From NCBI RefSeq assembly GCF_032362555.1, contig NC_083530.1, positions 3,688,001-3,752,000 on the forward strand: DNA of 64,000 nt. Reading direction: 5' to 3'. This document shows positions 11,772-22,629 of this stretch, piece by piece. Within the stretch, counting starts at the first letter, position 1, and each line of letters begins with the position of its first letter. The DNA comes from Amyelois transitella (Eukaryota; Arthropoda; Insecta; Lepidoptera; Pyralidae). A program made the translations under genes and the position numbers. The notes under the pieces were generated by a model. The model was not told the DNA's origin. It ran no database searches and saw only the letters and a list, made by a program, of their open reading frames with translations.

Positions 11772-14356
11772 ACTGAAATTCTTGTGTCGTCACCGTGTGT
11801 GTTTAAAATAAGTTAAATCAGATAATTAATTTGTGATGCTTCGATCAAATATGTTTGAATTGAAATATAAGTTGTAAACTTAAATTTTATTTATACCTGC
11901 TAACGTAAATAGTAAATAAATTTAAAGATACACTGAAAAATAACTGCATTTTATTGCCTATCTGTCAAAAAGAACGTTATTTTGTTTCGTAGACCTTTTC
12001 CTGTTTTTAACGTTGGGTTGCCACGGTAGTACTAAGTTCTTACAATTTTTTTTTCAAGTCAACTGATAAGTCCCGCGTATAAAGTTACTAAATAAATTCA
12101 GGTGGTTTTAGCTTTACAACCCAATAATCAAAGCCAGTATCCTTTATCTACCTAATTTTCCTTTGAAAAGGCGTTTCTTAGTTCATACATACATACATAC
12201 ATAAAATCACGCCTGTTTCCCGGAGAGGTAGGCAGAGACTACCTCATTCCACTTGCCACGATCTCTGCATATTTCCTTTGCTTTCTTAGTTCAGCGGTTT
12301 AATATATAGTGAATTTACATAATTGACTAATCAGGGACGTTTTGACAAAAGGTCGCGGCAAGAGTACCAGAAAACGACGACATTGCATGAAGAGAGTTAT
12401 GAATGTGGATGAAGCAAAAGAAGTATGCAGTGGCTAGTGAAAAGTAAGAGTACTTACTTTCCTTACATTCATAGTGGTGTGATTATATGTCTACACTAAT
12501 ATTATAAAGAGGAAAACTTTGTTTGTTTGGTTGTAATGAATAGGCTCAAAAACTACTGGACCGATTTTAAAAATTCTTTCACCATTCGAAAGCTACATTA
12601 TTCACGAGTAACATAGACTATATTTTATTTTGGAAAAAAATAGGGTTCCGTAATATATTTGGATTTTTCGGACACAAACTGAAAAAAATCAACCAAAAAG
12701 TTACTTATTTTGCGTACGCTGTCTAAACTACAAAAGATAGAACCATAAAATGTTCTAATTAATTGTAGATCTTATAAATATCTACAAAAAAGTCCGCGAC
12801 ACACTATACCTATCTATGTCGAGTGAGGCACAACAACCACATTTTTATTTAAAAATCTTGAATTTTTTTTAGTCTACATTTGAACGCGTTTTTTTTACTC
12901 ATGCTATTAATCCTTATCAAAATAAATAATTTCATCAATAAGTACAGTTTATGTAGATAATATTTGGTCTTTGAATTATTAAAATTGGACGTTTGGTTTT
13001 GAAGTTGTGGTGAAATTAAAATATTACGATTTTTGCTGCACTGCCCGGGACTACAGGCAGAAGTGACACTTTTGCCGGGAGCAAGACTTAGTTAGCCGCT
13101 TAGCGGGCGGTCCTTTAGTTAGTTCTAATAGAGATATATTTAGTATCGGCTGTTCATCCGTGCGAAGCCGGGGCGGGTCGCTAGTATGTTATATATACAA
13201 ACCTCTCACACACAAACATTGGTAAGGCAAATGAGGAAACTACCATACTATGTTCCGTAAAAAGGAGGTAATATGGAGAAATTAAAAAAAAAATGTCTTG
13301 ACTTATAGGTAAATAAACTTTTAGGGATCTTAAGTTAGAAAGTTTAAGTTTTTGATACCATTTACTATTTTAGAATCTGTAAACATTTTCAAATTTGGAA
13401 ATATATTATATTAACGGTGCAAGTCCGACTCGCACTTGTCCGGTTTCTTTGTTATCATAAAAATAGACGTAACTAACATAACAGGTCGCTTTAAAATTGT
13501 GTGCTAATGAAAAAATTTTATGATCTCATTTAAACATCAATTGTTTTTAATGGATTCATCGATCTTTTATCAATGTCAGAGATCGTCAAACTGTTAACTA
13601 TATACTTATTTAACTTAACTGTGTTTGCAAAAAGAAAATAGTTATATTTTCGTTTGTTTGTATTTATGAATTTACCAAAAGTTGGTTAACCAAATTTCGA
13701 ATGCCTTGAAAAAGGGAGATGTAATTGTCGACTACGCATGAAAAGAGTAATGAGTGTGGAGGAAGCGGGAGAGGTCTGTAAGGATCGTAGCAAGTGGAAA
13801 TCCATAGTCTCTGCCTACCCCAAATGGAGACATGCGTGACGGTGTGCATGTAAAACTTGAAATTCTTTATATTTAAATTATTTCAGAATTAAGAGATAGA
13901 GATAAGAAAAAAAATAGAATAAATAGAGCTTAGAATACTGTAATAAGTATACTTCACATTTAATTGACAATAAAACCACAGTTTGTGAAGCGCTGTACTT
14001 TAATAAGTATGACTATTAGTGCTTTGAACAAATTGATTCGCATAACTGTCTTCTTTGTATTTAGATGTAACATGACTTTCGTAACATTTGATTGAATAAA
14101 AAAAAATCAAATATAATTTTTAAAGCGTTAAAATTTAAAGAGAATAATAAATTGTTGTATGAACAATAAATTATTGATTTGGAAAAGTGAAACTTACAAA
14201 ATGAAATAAAATTTCTTAAAAGTAAAATTTATAAATGTCTAGTGCTAAAGTTAATTAAAATTTAATTTAATATTTTGACCGATGATTATATTGACCTCAA
14301 GTAGTATTTTACTTAATATTTTTTATAGATAATTTATTAGTTCTGAGAACACAAAC
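11772..14356. other. Gap between transporter copies 1 and 2
   Basis: The 3' UTR of copy 1 runs to a likely AATAAA at 11915-11920. The rest is repeat: REP-B fragments at about 12190-12290 (-), 12330-12440 (+) and 13715-13850 (+), and a long decayed REP-F-like block at about 12487-13190. Near 13418 a CAAGTCCGACTCGCACTTG palindromic end is seen. About 13860-14350 is plain AT-rich DNA that should contain the copy 2 promoter; I see no clear TATA or initiator. Confidence 0.6.
12487..13190 (+). repeat. REP-F-like composite repeat
   Basis: Starts with ACTAATATTATAAAGAGGAA, contains CTACTGGACCGATTTTAAAA, and ends with GTGCGAAGCCGGGGCGGGTC followed by GCTAGTA. This order is typical of common lepidopteran non-autonomous elements. 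It is larger than the other REP-F copies, so it may be nested. Confidence 0.6.
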
Positions 14357-17300
14357 ATGCCCGTAAGTACCACACTCAACTTTCACTCCCATTCATTAGA
14401 GTTGTGACCAACACGCCTCTATACACCGCCACGCCAGGGGATCCTTGCTTTTGATTTTAAATATAAACTTTTTCACTTGCTCCACTTTTTCTTCTTATCC
14501 CCCTTTTCGTCGAATGTATTTTATTTTAACCATTATCAAAACATCACAGCATATTGGTAAAACTAGATTTATTTTATCTCATTAAAATTAAAATCTAATT
14601 TGAAAGGTCATTCTAGAAATGCAAAAAATTATTATACTAACCTAAATCTGAAATAAATGAAAAGGCGTGATTTTATGTTTGTATGTAAATCTGAAACACA
14701 TAGGTATAAACACACCTAACTAAATAATTCCATCATTGACAAAAAAACTTACAAACTTTAATTCCCATCCACACCAAAGCGATTTGTATTTTTGTATGTT
14801 TGTAACGAATAATATCAAAACTACTGAACTAATATTTACGAAATTTGACACGGATACAGAATAGATAATTTTTTTCTGGAATAACTCACGAAAGCGAAGC
14901 CCTCCGCGAAAGTTCTCTTATAATTTTCTTTTTACCATCTGGACACAATTTCAAATTTCTTTTCATAAGTTTTAACTTATCCCACAATGTTTTCAGGAAT
15001 CACAAAAAGGGTCCATCGAATTCCCTCAGAAACTTACAGGGTTTCAGCCATTGGCAGGTGGTCCTGGGAACTTTAGAGTTTTGGCTAACAGCCAGGCTGA
15101 AGAAGATGCGTTTGACTACAAGCTGTTCAGGGATGTGTCAAAACCTACTGGGTATGTAATTATATCAATTTACTAGCTGTGCCCGCGACTCCGTCCGCGT
15201 GGAATAGTTATTTTGGGCATCATTGAAGCCCTCAAGGGTGAATAATTTTCCCCGTGTTTTCACATTTTCCATTATTTATTCGCTTCTTATAATTGCAGCG
15301 TGATGTTTTATAACCTAAAACCTTCCTCGATAAATGGTTTATTCAACACAAAAAGAATTTTTCAATTTGAACCAGTACCTAGTACCCAGTAACCAGTTCC
15401 TGAGATTAGCGCGTTCAAACAAACAAACAAACTCTTAAGCTTTATAATATTAGTATAGATTACATTTTGATTTTCTTTATTCATAAGCTGTATAAGAAAA
15501 GCCGTGATATATATATCACGTAGGTATTTACCCCCTCAGGGGTAGCCGGAGCTAAAAATCTCGAAAAGACTGATAGGCCTCGTTTAGCTGACAATTGAGA
15601 TTCAGATAGTGACTATTCATTGTTCAGATTGGCAATTATTGTCTTGTTTGGGTTTTGTAGAAAAATGTATAAGTTTTTTGCTATCTTCCTGTCATCCCAC
15701 CAAAGTTTGCATCTAAAAATAATCTACACCTACTTACATCATTTGTTAGTTCTTTAGACTTAACTTTACATAGAATCTGTCGGAAACCACATGCAGTTCC
15801 AATTAACATCAAAGTCTCATGTGATCATGATCATCAAATACCAGTTTAGAAAATGTGAATTCTCTTTATGAATTTCCAGATTATTTGGCTCCGTCGCTCA
15901 CATAGTGAAAGGAGCTTTGGGAGGTGGTCTACTTGGGGCTCATGTGTCGTATATGAAGGCAGGGATTGGTACAGCTATACCCTTAACTCTCTTCTTAGGA
16001 TTATACATGGCGATGTGTTTACATGTAAGTTTAAATTGGGGGTAAGAGGGTCAACACGAAATATAATTTGATCATCCTCGCTGGAAGAGAGGCCGAGGTT
16101 CGCCTTCGACAATGAATCTGATGACCGTTGGCGGATTTCGAATCCAGTAATAAACCAAACTCGGACCTAAATGATAAATCAGGCAATACCAAAAATAATA
16201 TTTATCTAAGATGAAATAAATACCAGTATCTTGGGTCGTTGGGCCCAATTAAAAACAAATTTACAAGCAACAATGACCCATAGACTCGTGGTATGGAATA
16301 CAATCTCAGCGTTATCCATTATGCTCCAAATTCACGTGAAATCCAAGCCCGATTTTGTTCAGAGGAAAGAATCTTGGCACCATAAACTATTGAAATAAAT
16401 AGACCCAATAAATCAAACTTTGATCCTTGAAGTACTTTCATTCAATGAATCTTATTACTTATTAATTCCATGACAACCCTACTAGTGCCGTTGCATTGTG
16501 CGACATTGTCTCTTATTATTCTGATTTCTTTAGTTTATAGTAGTTAGTTATTAGTGGTTTTATTCCTGACTACCTATTCACCTTCTGCACCATCCACAGA
16601 ATGTGATGAATTTTTATGCGTTGTATGATTTAATTATCTCCTACTGTTAAAAACTTTCCAGCTGCTAGTAGAATCAGCTCAAATCCTCTATCGACGGACA
16701 AGAATACCAACGATGTCGTATTCAGATGTGGGAGAATGTGCTGTACAATGTTGTCCAAACCCTAAAGTGGCAAGATTTTCTCGAGTATTCAGGTAAATTC
16801 ATTATTACTACAAATTCTTTTTTGTCTAACATCTTATCATTATGTAGGTGAGACAAATATTTTAATTTCATTTCAATCGATCGATCAATATACATAATAA
16901 TGTACTTACTGATTTGGCATGACTAATCTGGATGACTATATTTTAAAAGTACAATTTAATAATTCCATATCTTTGACTAAATAGTTTTTAAAGCAGGTAA
17001 ATCGAGGCATTTATCAAACTGCGACTATTTTAAATCTATTTGCTTTCCATCAAGTACATATCAGATACAACCAAATAAGATTTAGTTTGATTGTAGGTAT
17101 ACGATTGACGTTGTGATCACTATTGACCTCTTTGGAGCCTGTGCTTGCTACCAACTTATCATAGCGAAGACTATAAAACAGCTAGTCGAGAATACTGTAA
17201 GCTCTGATGCGGAACCTCTTGTAACAGGTCAGCTCTTTATTCTATAAGATACTTGTACCAAAGGGAAAGGAATTTAAAATTCCCAAAACAGATTGCACTA

Positions 17301-20300
17301 AGCAGCCTATGATATGGAAGAGGCATGCGAATGACTGGACAAAATATAGTGATAAATATCGAAAAGTGAACCCTTGGGTCTGCCAAAACCATAGCGGAGA
17401 GTGCAACCGGGAAGACTTAATAATGAGGGAGATATATTTGTACATATATGTAGACAAGTCATCATATAGACTCTTTAGAGTCAGAATATGGTCTTTTACG
17501 TACAGTCGACAACACATCTACCCAAATTCTATGCGGTAACTAAATATGTCGGTACAATGACTGATAACTGATAAAAGTTACATTACCTTTCTCGAAGTTG
17601 ATTTGTAAAAATTTTGCAATGACATTTATTCAATAGATGGCGCTGATCCAAACGAAACGATCCGTATCACGATTTTTGCGTAAAAACGTAATACGGGTAG
17701 GAGAAAAACGGGAACTAATCCCCAGACAAGAGTATAGTTAATTATTTATCACCTTTGATATTATTATTATTATCTCCGTTAGGAACTATATATTTTTATT
17801 TCATTTTCAGGGGGATGGCATCTGAAAACCTACTTGGCCATTATGATTGTACCAATGATCGTGTTATGTTTGATCACTCATTTGAAATGGCTGGCTCCGT
17901 TTTCCGTCGTGGCTAACATTGCAGTAGGTAATATACTTACCCATTATTCAATCTTATATATAAAATTCTCGTATCACCATGTTTGTCTCCGTACTCCTCC
18001 GAAACGGCTTTACCGATTTTAACCAAATTTTGCATGCATATTCAGTAGGTCTGAGAATCGGCTAACATCTATTTTTCATACCCCTAAGTGTTAAGGGTTG
18101 CCTACCCTTAACATTTTTTTTAACTAGGAATTTATATGGCAAAACAACGTTTGCCGGGACAGCTTGTAGATCTATATGCCTTTCCTTTACTTTCACGCGG
18201 ATTTGTAAACAAAGAAAAATCAATCTTAAAAGCTTATAAAGAGATTATATTTTTAGACGACGGGCTACCTAACCTGTTGTGGCGTTTTAGTAAAACGTCG
18301 CATCGGGAAATGAGAGATGATTAAAAAAATTATAGAACAAAGACAAACTTCGTTTGGGTTAGTTTTACAAGTTAAGAGAGATCGTTAGTTTAGCTATAGA
18401 CACGAGATCCAGCAAGTAGCAGCTAGAGGATAGCGAGGTACTTAACTCGGTGACTACTAATATTCCAAAAGTGGAAACTTTTATAAGCCTCCTGGGTTGT
18501 GAAGAGACGCTAAACAGAAAATTATCAAATATTTAAGAAATAAATGCTTCTTTACAGTGGTGGCCATTATAATGGCAATATATTACGCCTTCACAAACAA
18601 CCCAAGTTTTTCCAACATGCACGCAGTGACTGAAGTCAGCCAACAGTTCGAGTTCGTTGGAATGGTTGTCTTCGGCATGTCCTGCGCAGGAGTGGTGATC
18701 CCAGTTGAAAACAACATGAGGGAGCCGCATAAATTTAAATACGTTTTCGCCATTGGTAAGTTTATTAATGTCATAGTTTAACTATGTTGTTTTCCATGTC
18801 ACTTTATATATATCTCCAATTCTACTAAGATACTACATTAAATTTTTTTATGAGAAACTTAATCATATAAAATATTTTTGATGTGTTTCTTCTTTCCGAG
18901 GCTTATGGTATAAATAACACTGAATCTGTTTTCTCAAAAATAGTAACCAGATGTTACGACTAAATGCTAACAAACTTTATAAGAGTAAAAGGTAATTAAC
19001 GTACCTTAAGTAGAAATAGATTGTAATTTTTATTTAATTACGTACCAAATATTCGGGTATATTAAACATTAGCAGAATGGAATATGATTCATTTATCTTC
19101 TCATGTTTAAGCGATCAAAAGCTTTTATGTGAACAGCTGAGAATTTAGTTTGAAATTCATTTCTTTGTGCAAACCAAACCAAACCTAAGCAAACTGTCTA
19201 TTAATTACTCTATAACCACTGTAATTATCTTCACAGGTATGTTTCTAACTGTCCTCTGCACATTCTTGGTATCGTTCTTCGGTTACGCCGCATTCTTAGA
19301 AAAATGCGTCAGCCCAATAACTCTCAATTTTGACATGACTGAGTAAGTGCTCACATGGTTATACATACAAAAATAAATCATACATACATAAATCGAGGCA
19401 TTTTCCCGGAGGGCTAGGCAGATGCTTATTTTACTTCATACACATTCATAACTCTTTTCATGCAAACTCGGCGGTTTCGGCTACTCCTTGACCTTTTGGT
19501 TATTATAAAGCCTAAAGACTTTACTACGTAAATAAATACGTAAATACGTTTAACGTATAAAAGTAGTTATTTGGAAAATGAAATTAATATATTTTTCTTA
19601 ACTTTCGATGATAAATTAAAAACGCCAACTGAATTAATCTTTAGATAAATTAATAATAAACATATTTTAAGTTTATGTAAAAACAACAAAATTATTATTC
19701 GCTATTGACTAGCCGTAGTTAGTTTTCTCTATGGTTTGAATTATTTTAATGTTATTTTTTTCTATTGACATCACTAAATTCTTTTTCGTTTTAAAAATAC
19801 GATAGTCATCAGGTTTGCTTACATTAGGTCACATGCATTTTCTTCTAAGCAAATTTATATTTTCAGAACAACTAAGATATTCAAAGGCTGTGTAGCTGCT
19901 ATGATTTACGTTACCCATGCTTTGAACTTCTGGGTGCCATTCAACCTGTGTTTCCACTACCTCAAGAAACTGCACAAGACCAACTTCTTGGCCTGGGAAT
20001 TGATCTACAGAGCTATATTTGTCGTTATTATAGCAGTTGTTGCCATAGTCTTCCCTGATATTAATGGGTTGATGGGTTTTGTAAGTACAATATTAGCTCT
20101 TTTATGTTACTACTGCCACGCCCAAGTATTTAGAACTAATCTTGTCAATGTATTTTTCATGTGCCGTGTGGTTCCCGGCACCATTAGAAAAAAGAATAGG
20201 GCCACTCCATCTCTTCCTCATGGATGTCGTAGTAGGCGACTAAGGGATAGGCTTATAAACTTGGGATTCTTCTTTTAGGCGACAAGCTAGCAACCTGTCA

Positions 20301-21504
20301 CTATTTGAATCTCAGTTCTATCATTAAGCCAAACAGCTGAACGTGGCCTATCAGTCTTTTTAAGACTGTTGGCTCTGTCTACCCCGCAAGGGATATAGGC
20401 GTGATTATATGTGTGTGTGTATGTATGTATGTATTTTTCATCGCTATACGAGCTTACTGGTGACGAATATGCAGTGTCAAGCCATCGCCATGTTTATTCC
20501 TAACTACCGTTCTTTAGCGACTGTTTCTATACACTTGCACTTTTTCTTTTAACTTATCCATAATTCATTCATTCATATAATCACGTCTCACGTCGTCATG
20601 CTTGCGGGGTAGACAGAGCCAGCAGTCTTGAAAGACTGGCCACGTTCAGCTGTTAGCTTAACGATGGAATTGAGATTCACTTAGTGACCGGTTGGTAGCC
20701 CATCGCCTTTAAGAAGAATCCTAAGTTTACAAGCATATTCATCAGTCGCCTTTTACGACATCCATGGGAAAGTGATGGAATGGCTATTCTTTTTTTATAT
20801 AGGTGTCGGGAACCCCACAGACAGGGCTTATCCATAAAATAGAGCATTTAAAAAATTGATTACCATATAATTGGACAAGATAACTTCTCGTAATGTATCT
20901 GAACAAATAAGTGCACCCTTAGACAGTGCGTAAACACGTGTTCCTCGCTTTCCTCTCGTATCATATTTTTTTAGAGATCAGAAACACTTAGCCTCCTTCT
21001 CTTTCTCTTTTCAAACTCTAATTATCTTTCTGACGGTCTCTGTGGCGCAGCGCAGCGGTAGTGCGCTTGTCTGTGTCACCGGAGGTCCCGGGTTCGAATC
21101 CCGGCCAAGGCATGACCAGGTTAACATCTCGTAACACAAGTTTCGAATTTACTTCGTAGGTAACTCAATCTGTGTAATTTGTCCCGTATATATTTATTAC
21201 TTATTGTATAAACAGGGATTCATTCTATTACTCTGCAGATACATAGTATGTATCAAGCGTAAAGACAATTAAACTTATATTTTTATCCTAACAGCTCGGT
21301 GCGTTCTGCCTCACCAACATGGCGTTCATCTGGCCCAACGTTATCACTCTCCTCGTGATCTGGGAAAGACCAGGCTTCGGCAGGTACAGGTGGAGATTAT
21401 GGAGGGGCATCGTCTTTATCTCTATTGGTATATTCCTCTTTGTTTGTGGTAGCATCGTTAACACCGCCGAACTGGTTTCTATATTCAAGAAAACTAATAC
21501 TTGA
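14357..21504 (+). CDS. SLC36 proton-coupled amino acid transporter, copy 2
   Basis: Exons: 14357-14362 (ATG CCC microexon), 14997-15151, 15880-16024, 16662-16792, 17097-17227, 17811-17927, 18558-18755, 19237-19342, 19867-20080 and 21295-21504 (TGA). They join in frame to 470 residues. A hydrophilic N-terminus leads to membrane helix 1 (HIVKGALGGGLLGAHVSY), then LLVESAQILYRR, SYSDVGE, DLFGACACYQLIIAKTIKQL, GGWHLKTYLAIMIVPM, LITHLKWLAPFSVVANIAVG, the SLC36 block PVENNMREPHKF and ALNFWVPFNLCFHYLKKL. The last exon encodes LGAFCLTNMAFIWPNVITLL. It is closer to copy 3 than to copy 1 in sequence and exon layout. The start is supported by the matching microexon of copy 3. AATAAA is at 21976-21981. 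Function is inferred from family: proton-driven amino acid uptake. Confidence 0.92.
15171..15465 (+). repeat. REP-F element
   Basis: Begins CTAGCTGTGCCCGCGACTCC followed by GTCCGCGTGGAATAG, and ends with TTTATAATATTAGTATAGA. A copy of the same length and order is at 46683-46960. It starts about 20 bases inside the intron after the 14997-15151 exon of transporter copy 2. Confidence 0.8.
15510..15612 (-). repeat. REP-A fragment
   Basis: Contains CCCCTCAGGGGTAGCCGGAG, AAAGACTGATAGGCCTCGTT and a CAATTGAGATTCAGATAGTG block, the microsatellite-proximal end of REP-A. Confidence 0.65.
19370..19500 (-). repeat. REP-B LINE-tail fragment
   Basis: ATACATACATAAATCGAGGC, TTCCCGGAGGGCTAGGCAGA and CACATTCATAACTCTTTTCA read as the reverse complement of the REP-B coding tail. 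Confidence 0.7.
20161..20440 (+). repeat. REP-A, complete copy
   Basis: Starts exactly at GTGCCGTGTGGTTCCCGGCACC-type sequence and ends in a GTGTGTGTATGTATGTATG tail. Every block of the family is present, which makes it a good reference copy. A minus-strand copy follows at 20568-20822. Confidence 0.9.
20568..20822 (-). repeat. REP-A copy, minus strand
   Basis: Opens with ATTCATATAATCACGTCTC, passes through TTGCGGGGTAGACAGAGCC and CATCGCCTTTAAGAAGAATC, and ends at GTCGGGAACCCCACAG. With the preceding copy it forms a tail-to-tail inverted pair in the last intron of transporter copy 2. Confidence 0.85.
21041..21210 (+). repeat. REP-C: SINE with intact tRNA-derived head
   Basis: The first about 75 bases look like a tRNA: an A-box-like GGCGCAGCGCAGCGGTAGTG, and a perfect T-arm CCGGGTTCGAATCCCGG that contains the B box. 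The 5' and 3' acceptor sequences do not pair, so this is a SINE head and not a functional tRNA. The body (ATCTCGTAACACAAGTTTCG, AACTCAATCTGTGTAATTTG) recurs at 9340-9470 and, inverted, at 54165-54336. Confidence 0.85.
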
Positions 21505-22629
21505 AGTAAAAATTACAACTTATTTTATGTCTGAGAGTGAAGTCTTAACTTACATTTATTTATTGCAAGTGGATTTGTAAATCTGTTTTTGTTTGCTCTT
21601 CACGCTTAGCCTTAAAATATAAAAAGTCTGCTTTGACATAATCATGATCCTAACAAATTAGATTGACTGAATTTTTTAATTTAATTTAAGAAATTGTATA
21701 ATGAAATACTGCTCCCATAGAGTTTTCGATATAAAACAACAGATAGCGAAGCTTGTCTAGATACCTATAACGTTACAAGCCTAACCTTAAATGAATCATA
21801 AAAATCTGACTAATTCCATTTAGTATTAGAATCTTGAGTGCTGCTTCGCTCTTGTGGGACATTTTTGATTCTGAATTCCTTGTATACGAGTATCTCAAAG
21901 GTTATGCGGTAGTTAACTCTCATTTGTGTGTACTATTTTTGATTATTGTTGTATATTTATAAAATTAAAAGTTATAATAAAGAGTGTTTTATTTTACAAC
22001 TAACATCATACACGTACACATAGTCACTTCTATATCCCTTGAGAAGTAGACAAAGCCAACAGACTTGAAAATACAGAAAGGCCACGTGAAACTAACAACA
22101 AATGTTATGATTATCTAACTAAGTTTAATGCCAAAATCATACTTTCTGGGAACAACAGTAAAACTTTATGAAACATTCCAAAATCAACTTAATGCAAAAG
22201 GATGATGGTCAAAAGAATCACGCCAGACTTCTCACCAGAGAGAGGCTAGGATGTAAGCGGGGTTTATGCCAAAGACAAAGACAATAACTATCAGAATGTC
22301 GATGTTCGAATGACAATGGTATCGACTCAAAAGATGTGCCTATTAAAACGTAAAGGTACAGGTTCCAGTCCCCTCTGTCTCCGTTTTAGGCATTAAATAA
22401 TTAGTTCAATTTATAGAATTAATTTTTATCTTGACCTGAAGGTGGAACTTCAAGACCAAAGAGGTCATCTAGAAACATTATGCTTCTTCACTTAATAATT
22501 GGAAAGAACTTGAAAGATTCTTCCATGACAATTCAAACATTCTTTGACACTATTTCGTCAATTATTGTGATTTTTTAAAGATTTTCAGATACTTTTTTTA
22601 CGAATTATTTTTAAAGATACGAACACGTA
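21505..22629. other. Gap between transporter copies 2 and 3
   Basis: The copy 2 3' UTR probably ends just after AATAAA at 21976-21981. About 22010-22090 is a minus-strand REP-A fragment (GGCCACGTGAAACT end), and about 22300-22390 looks like a decayed REP-E tRNA head (AGGTACAGGTTCCAGTCCCC). The last 240 bases should hold the copy 3 promoter. No clear core element is seen. Confidence 0.55.

Noticed and set aside
21041-21117. Functional tRNA gene
   Set aside because: The T-arm is perfect, but the 5' and 3' acceptor strands do not pair and the anticodon arm is poor. It is followed by a SINE body found elsewhere in the window.
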